Shown in pieces: positions 6,528 through 7,180 of a stretch of DNA of 7,180 bases. The notes beneath the pieces are model-generated. The model had not been told where the DNA came from and ran no database searches. It saw nothing but the letters and a program-made list of their open reading frames with translations. Location: positions 1 to 7,180 of the forward strand of contig CAKVIM010000036.1 in the NCBI GenBank assembly GCA_934754775.1. Reading direction: 5' to 3'. This DNA is from an uncultured Candidatus Melainabacteria bacterium. Lineage in GTDB: Bacteria; Cyanobacteriota; Vampirovibrionia; Gastranaerophilales; Gastranaerophilaceae. Made by a program: the position numbers and the translations under genes. Within the stretch, counting starts at the first letter, position 1, and every line of letters starts with the position of its first letter.

Positions 6528-6546
6528 CCCTCTCCTTACAGGAGAG
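6528..6546. repeat. CCCTCTCC-type hairpin, second copy
   Basis: CTCTCC (6530-6535) pairs with GGAGAG (6541-6546) over the loop TTACA. It is related to the hairpin at 5256-5285. The usual continuation of this repeat type, GGTTAGGGTGAGGTGTT, does not follow directly but appears 115 bases later at 6662-6678. This suggests the repeat has been split. Confidence 0.55.
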
Positions 6547-6657
6547 CGGATTTTCGGTAGGGCGAAAGCCCGTAAGAGCAAATAACATGGAAATAACACG
6601 AAAAATCCGTAAGGATTTGTTGTTATTGTAATGTTATGCTCGCCCGAATAATCCAAG
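6547..6657. repeat. Long branched hairpin element, possibly inserted
   Basis: Nested arms pair from outside inwards: GGATTTTC (6548-6555) with GAATAATCC (6646-6654), GGGCG (6560-6564) with CGCCC (6641-6645), GAGC (6576-6579) with GCTC (6638-6641), ATAACAT (6582-6588) with ATGTTAT (6631-6637), AATAACA (6592-6598) with TGTTATT (6621-6627), and AAATCC (6603-6608) with GGATTT (6613-6618) over a GTAA loop. GGGC-GAAA-GCCC (6560-6571) is an alternative side hairpin. ACAGG flanks it at 6538-6542 and 6658-6662, a possible 5-bp target duplication. Confidence 0.68.
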
Positions 6658-6712
6658 ACAGGGTTAGGGTGAGGTGTTAATCAAAAACCCTTTTCCTCCT
6701 CACAAGATGTAG

Positions 6713-6732
6713 GTTGGTGTTTCTACCCCAAC
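6713..6732. repeat. Small dispersed hairpin of the TTGGG/CCAAC type, copy 2
   Basis: GTTGG-T-GT (6713-6720) pairs with AC-C-CCAAC (6725-6732), with one T-C mismatch and a TTCT loop. It shares the ACAA-A-ACTA right flank with the hairpin at 5013-5036 and has the typical TGTAG left flank of this palindrome type. Confidence 0.5.
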
Positions 6733-6934
6733 AAAAACTAAAAAACCATGCTCTCCGACAAACCAAATATTCCAAACATCTCTCAAAAACTCAAAATTAA
6801 TAATAAAATTCTAAACAAAATTTTTAAATCTTTAAACTCCTTCTCTCCCAATAATTACGCCGTGATTGACTACTGCAAATATGCAAAATTTTAGGATTTT
6901 TTAAGTTTTGTAAACATAAATTTAAAAAGAAGTG

Positions 6935-6962
6935 TTGACTTTTTTTATTGATGATTTATGAT
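6935..6962 (+). promoter_or_regulatory. Strong promoter of the downstream rRNA operon
   Basis: TTGACT (6935-6940) and TATGAT (6957-6962) have a 16-base spacer, each one mismatch from consensus. The upstream 50 bases are A/T-run rich, as expected for an UP element. Transcription should begin near 6969. The leader that follows carries a boxA-like sequence and no reading frame, which together point to an rRNA operon starting beyond the right edge. Confidence 0.78.
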
Positions 6963-7064
6963 AGTAGACGTCGGTTGAAGGAACCGGTGATGATGAAGCG
7001 AATGAGACGCAGCCGGAGGAATTGAGTAATCTGGTCATCTTCACGAAAAAGATTTAAAGCCTAA

Positions 7065-7092
7065 TTGATATTTTTTATAAATAGCAAATAAT
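7065..7092 (+). promoter_or_regulatory. Possible second rRNA promoter
   Basis: TTGATA (7065-7070) and AATAAT (7087-7092) are 16 bases apart and would start transcription near 7099, just before the boxA-like motif. Tandem promoters are common before rRNA operons. The AT-rich background makes a chance match plausible. Confidence 0.32.
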
Positions 7093-7109
7093 GAGATAGG
7101 TTAAAATTT

Positions 7110-7127
7110 GAACCTTGAAAACAGAAT
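7110..7127 (+). promoter_or_regulatory. BoxA-like antitermination motif
   Basis: GAACCTTGAAAACAGAAT resembles the TTCTTTGAAAACTGAA block found upstream of 16S genes in many bacteria, where the NusB/NusE complex binds nascent RNA for processive rRNA transcription. Its position, in a noncoding leader after a strong promoter, agrees. It is the main evidence that 16S follows. Confidence 0.62.
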
Positions 7128-7180
7128 AGGAAAGACGAAATAAACTTGTTAATTCGCAAAGAATGATGGACAACAAAAAT

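Larger units (their letters stand above)
6166..6934. other. Gene-free, repeat-dense stretch before the rRNA promoter
   Basis: No credible coding frame was found on either strand. It contains an orphan terminator, a pair of 54-bp repeats, a hairpin joining them, a long branched hairpin and two dispersed palindromes, all listed separately. From about 6735 to 6934 only AT-rich sequence is seen. The last 50 bases have A- and T-runs suitable as an UP element for the promoter at 6935. The interval looks like a sink for small palindromic elements. Confidence 0.75.
6969..7180 (+). ncRNA. Leader of the primary rRNA transcript (pre-16S region), right end outside window
   Basis: The leader runs from the predicted start to the window edge. 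It opens with a hairpin, CGTCGGTT (6969-6976) with AACCGGTG (6982-6989), with two G-U pairs and a GAAGG loop. GATGAT (6989-6994) may also pair with GTCATC (7034-7039). Near 7110-7127 is a boxA-like motif, then GAAATAAACTTG and an AT-rich tail. Mature 16S, normally opening with GAGAGTTTGATC, is not reached. Identity as rRNA leader is inferred from boxA, the promoter strength and the noncoding nature. Confidence 0.68.

Noticed and set aside
6443..6631. 62-residue frame starting at GTG
   Set aside because: It runs through the 54-bp repeat and the long hairpin, has no convincing ribosome binding site, and its composition follows the repeats.
6866..6893. Additional rRNA promoter with TTGACT at 6866-6871
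   Set aside because: No acceptable -10 lies at 16-18 bases. The candidates read TTTTAG or ATTTTA.
7128..7180. Start of 16S rRNA
   Set aside because: The conserved GAGAGTTTGATC opening of 16S is not reached before the window ends.

Overview
This is an AT-rich bacterial window with three protein genes, all on the + strand, followed by about 820 bases of repeat-rich noncoding DNA. It ends in the promoter and leader of what is very probably an rRNA operon. Good AAGGAG ribosome binding sites, sigma70-like promoters, intrinsic terminators and a boxA-like pre-16S sequence show a bacterium using the standard code. The low GC, the lysine/asparagine-rich proteins and the style of the dispersed hairpins remind me of gut Vampirovibrionia/Melainabacteria (Gastranaerophilales). 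That assignment is an impression, and no marker gene inside the window proves it.

Layout. From 1 to 4365 there is a very large, mostly helical protein (at least 1450 residues, open at the left edge) with a distinct Cys-containing C-terminal domain. It ends in a strong terminator (4399-4453). A 121-residue acidic protein follows (4547-4912), expressed from its own short leader and closed by a textbook terminator (4964-4996). The gap 4997-5325 carries three palindromic modules, one of them terminator-like. A good promoter (5326-5354) drives a 212-residue predicted membrane protein (5472-6110). That protein has a degenerate EF-hand-like N-terminus, two coiled coils and a glycine-zipper hydrophobic hairpin, and its gene ends in a terminator at 6130-6161.

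From 6166 to 6934 no gene can be supported. The stretch holds an orphan terminator (6292-6316), two 54-bp direct repeats with inverted ends, a branched long hairpin that seems inserted into another repeat, and a further small hairpin. A near-consensus promoter (6935-6962) then begins a roughly 210-nt leader ending in a boxA-like motif, so 16S rRNA should start just past the right edge.

How the genes relate: each gene has its own promoter region and terminator, so they look like separate transcription units and not an operon. No metabolic pathway can be inferred. The two most informative unknowns are the C-terminal domain of the giant protein and the coiled-coil/glycine-zipper membrane protein. 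The most distinctive DNA-level signals are the 54-bp repeat pair, the inserted long hairpin, and a TTTGTAAC-type word found upstream of all three promoter regions.
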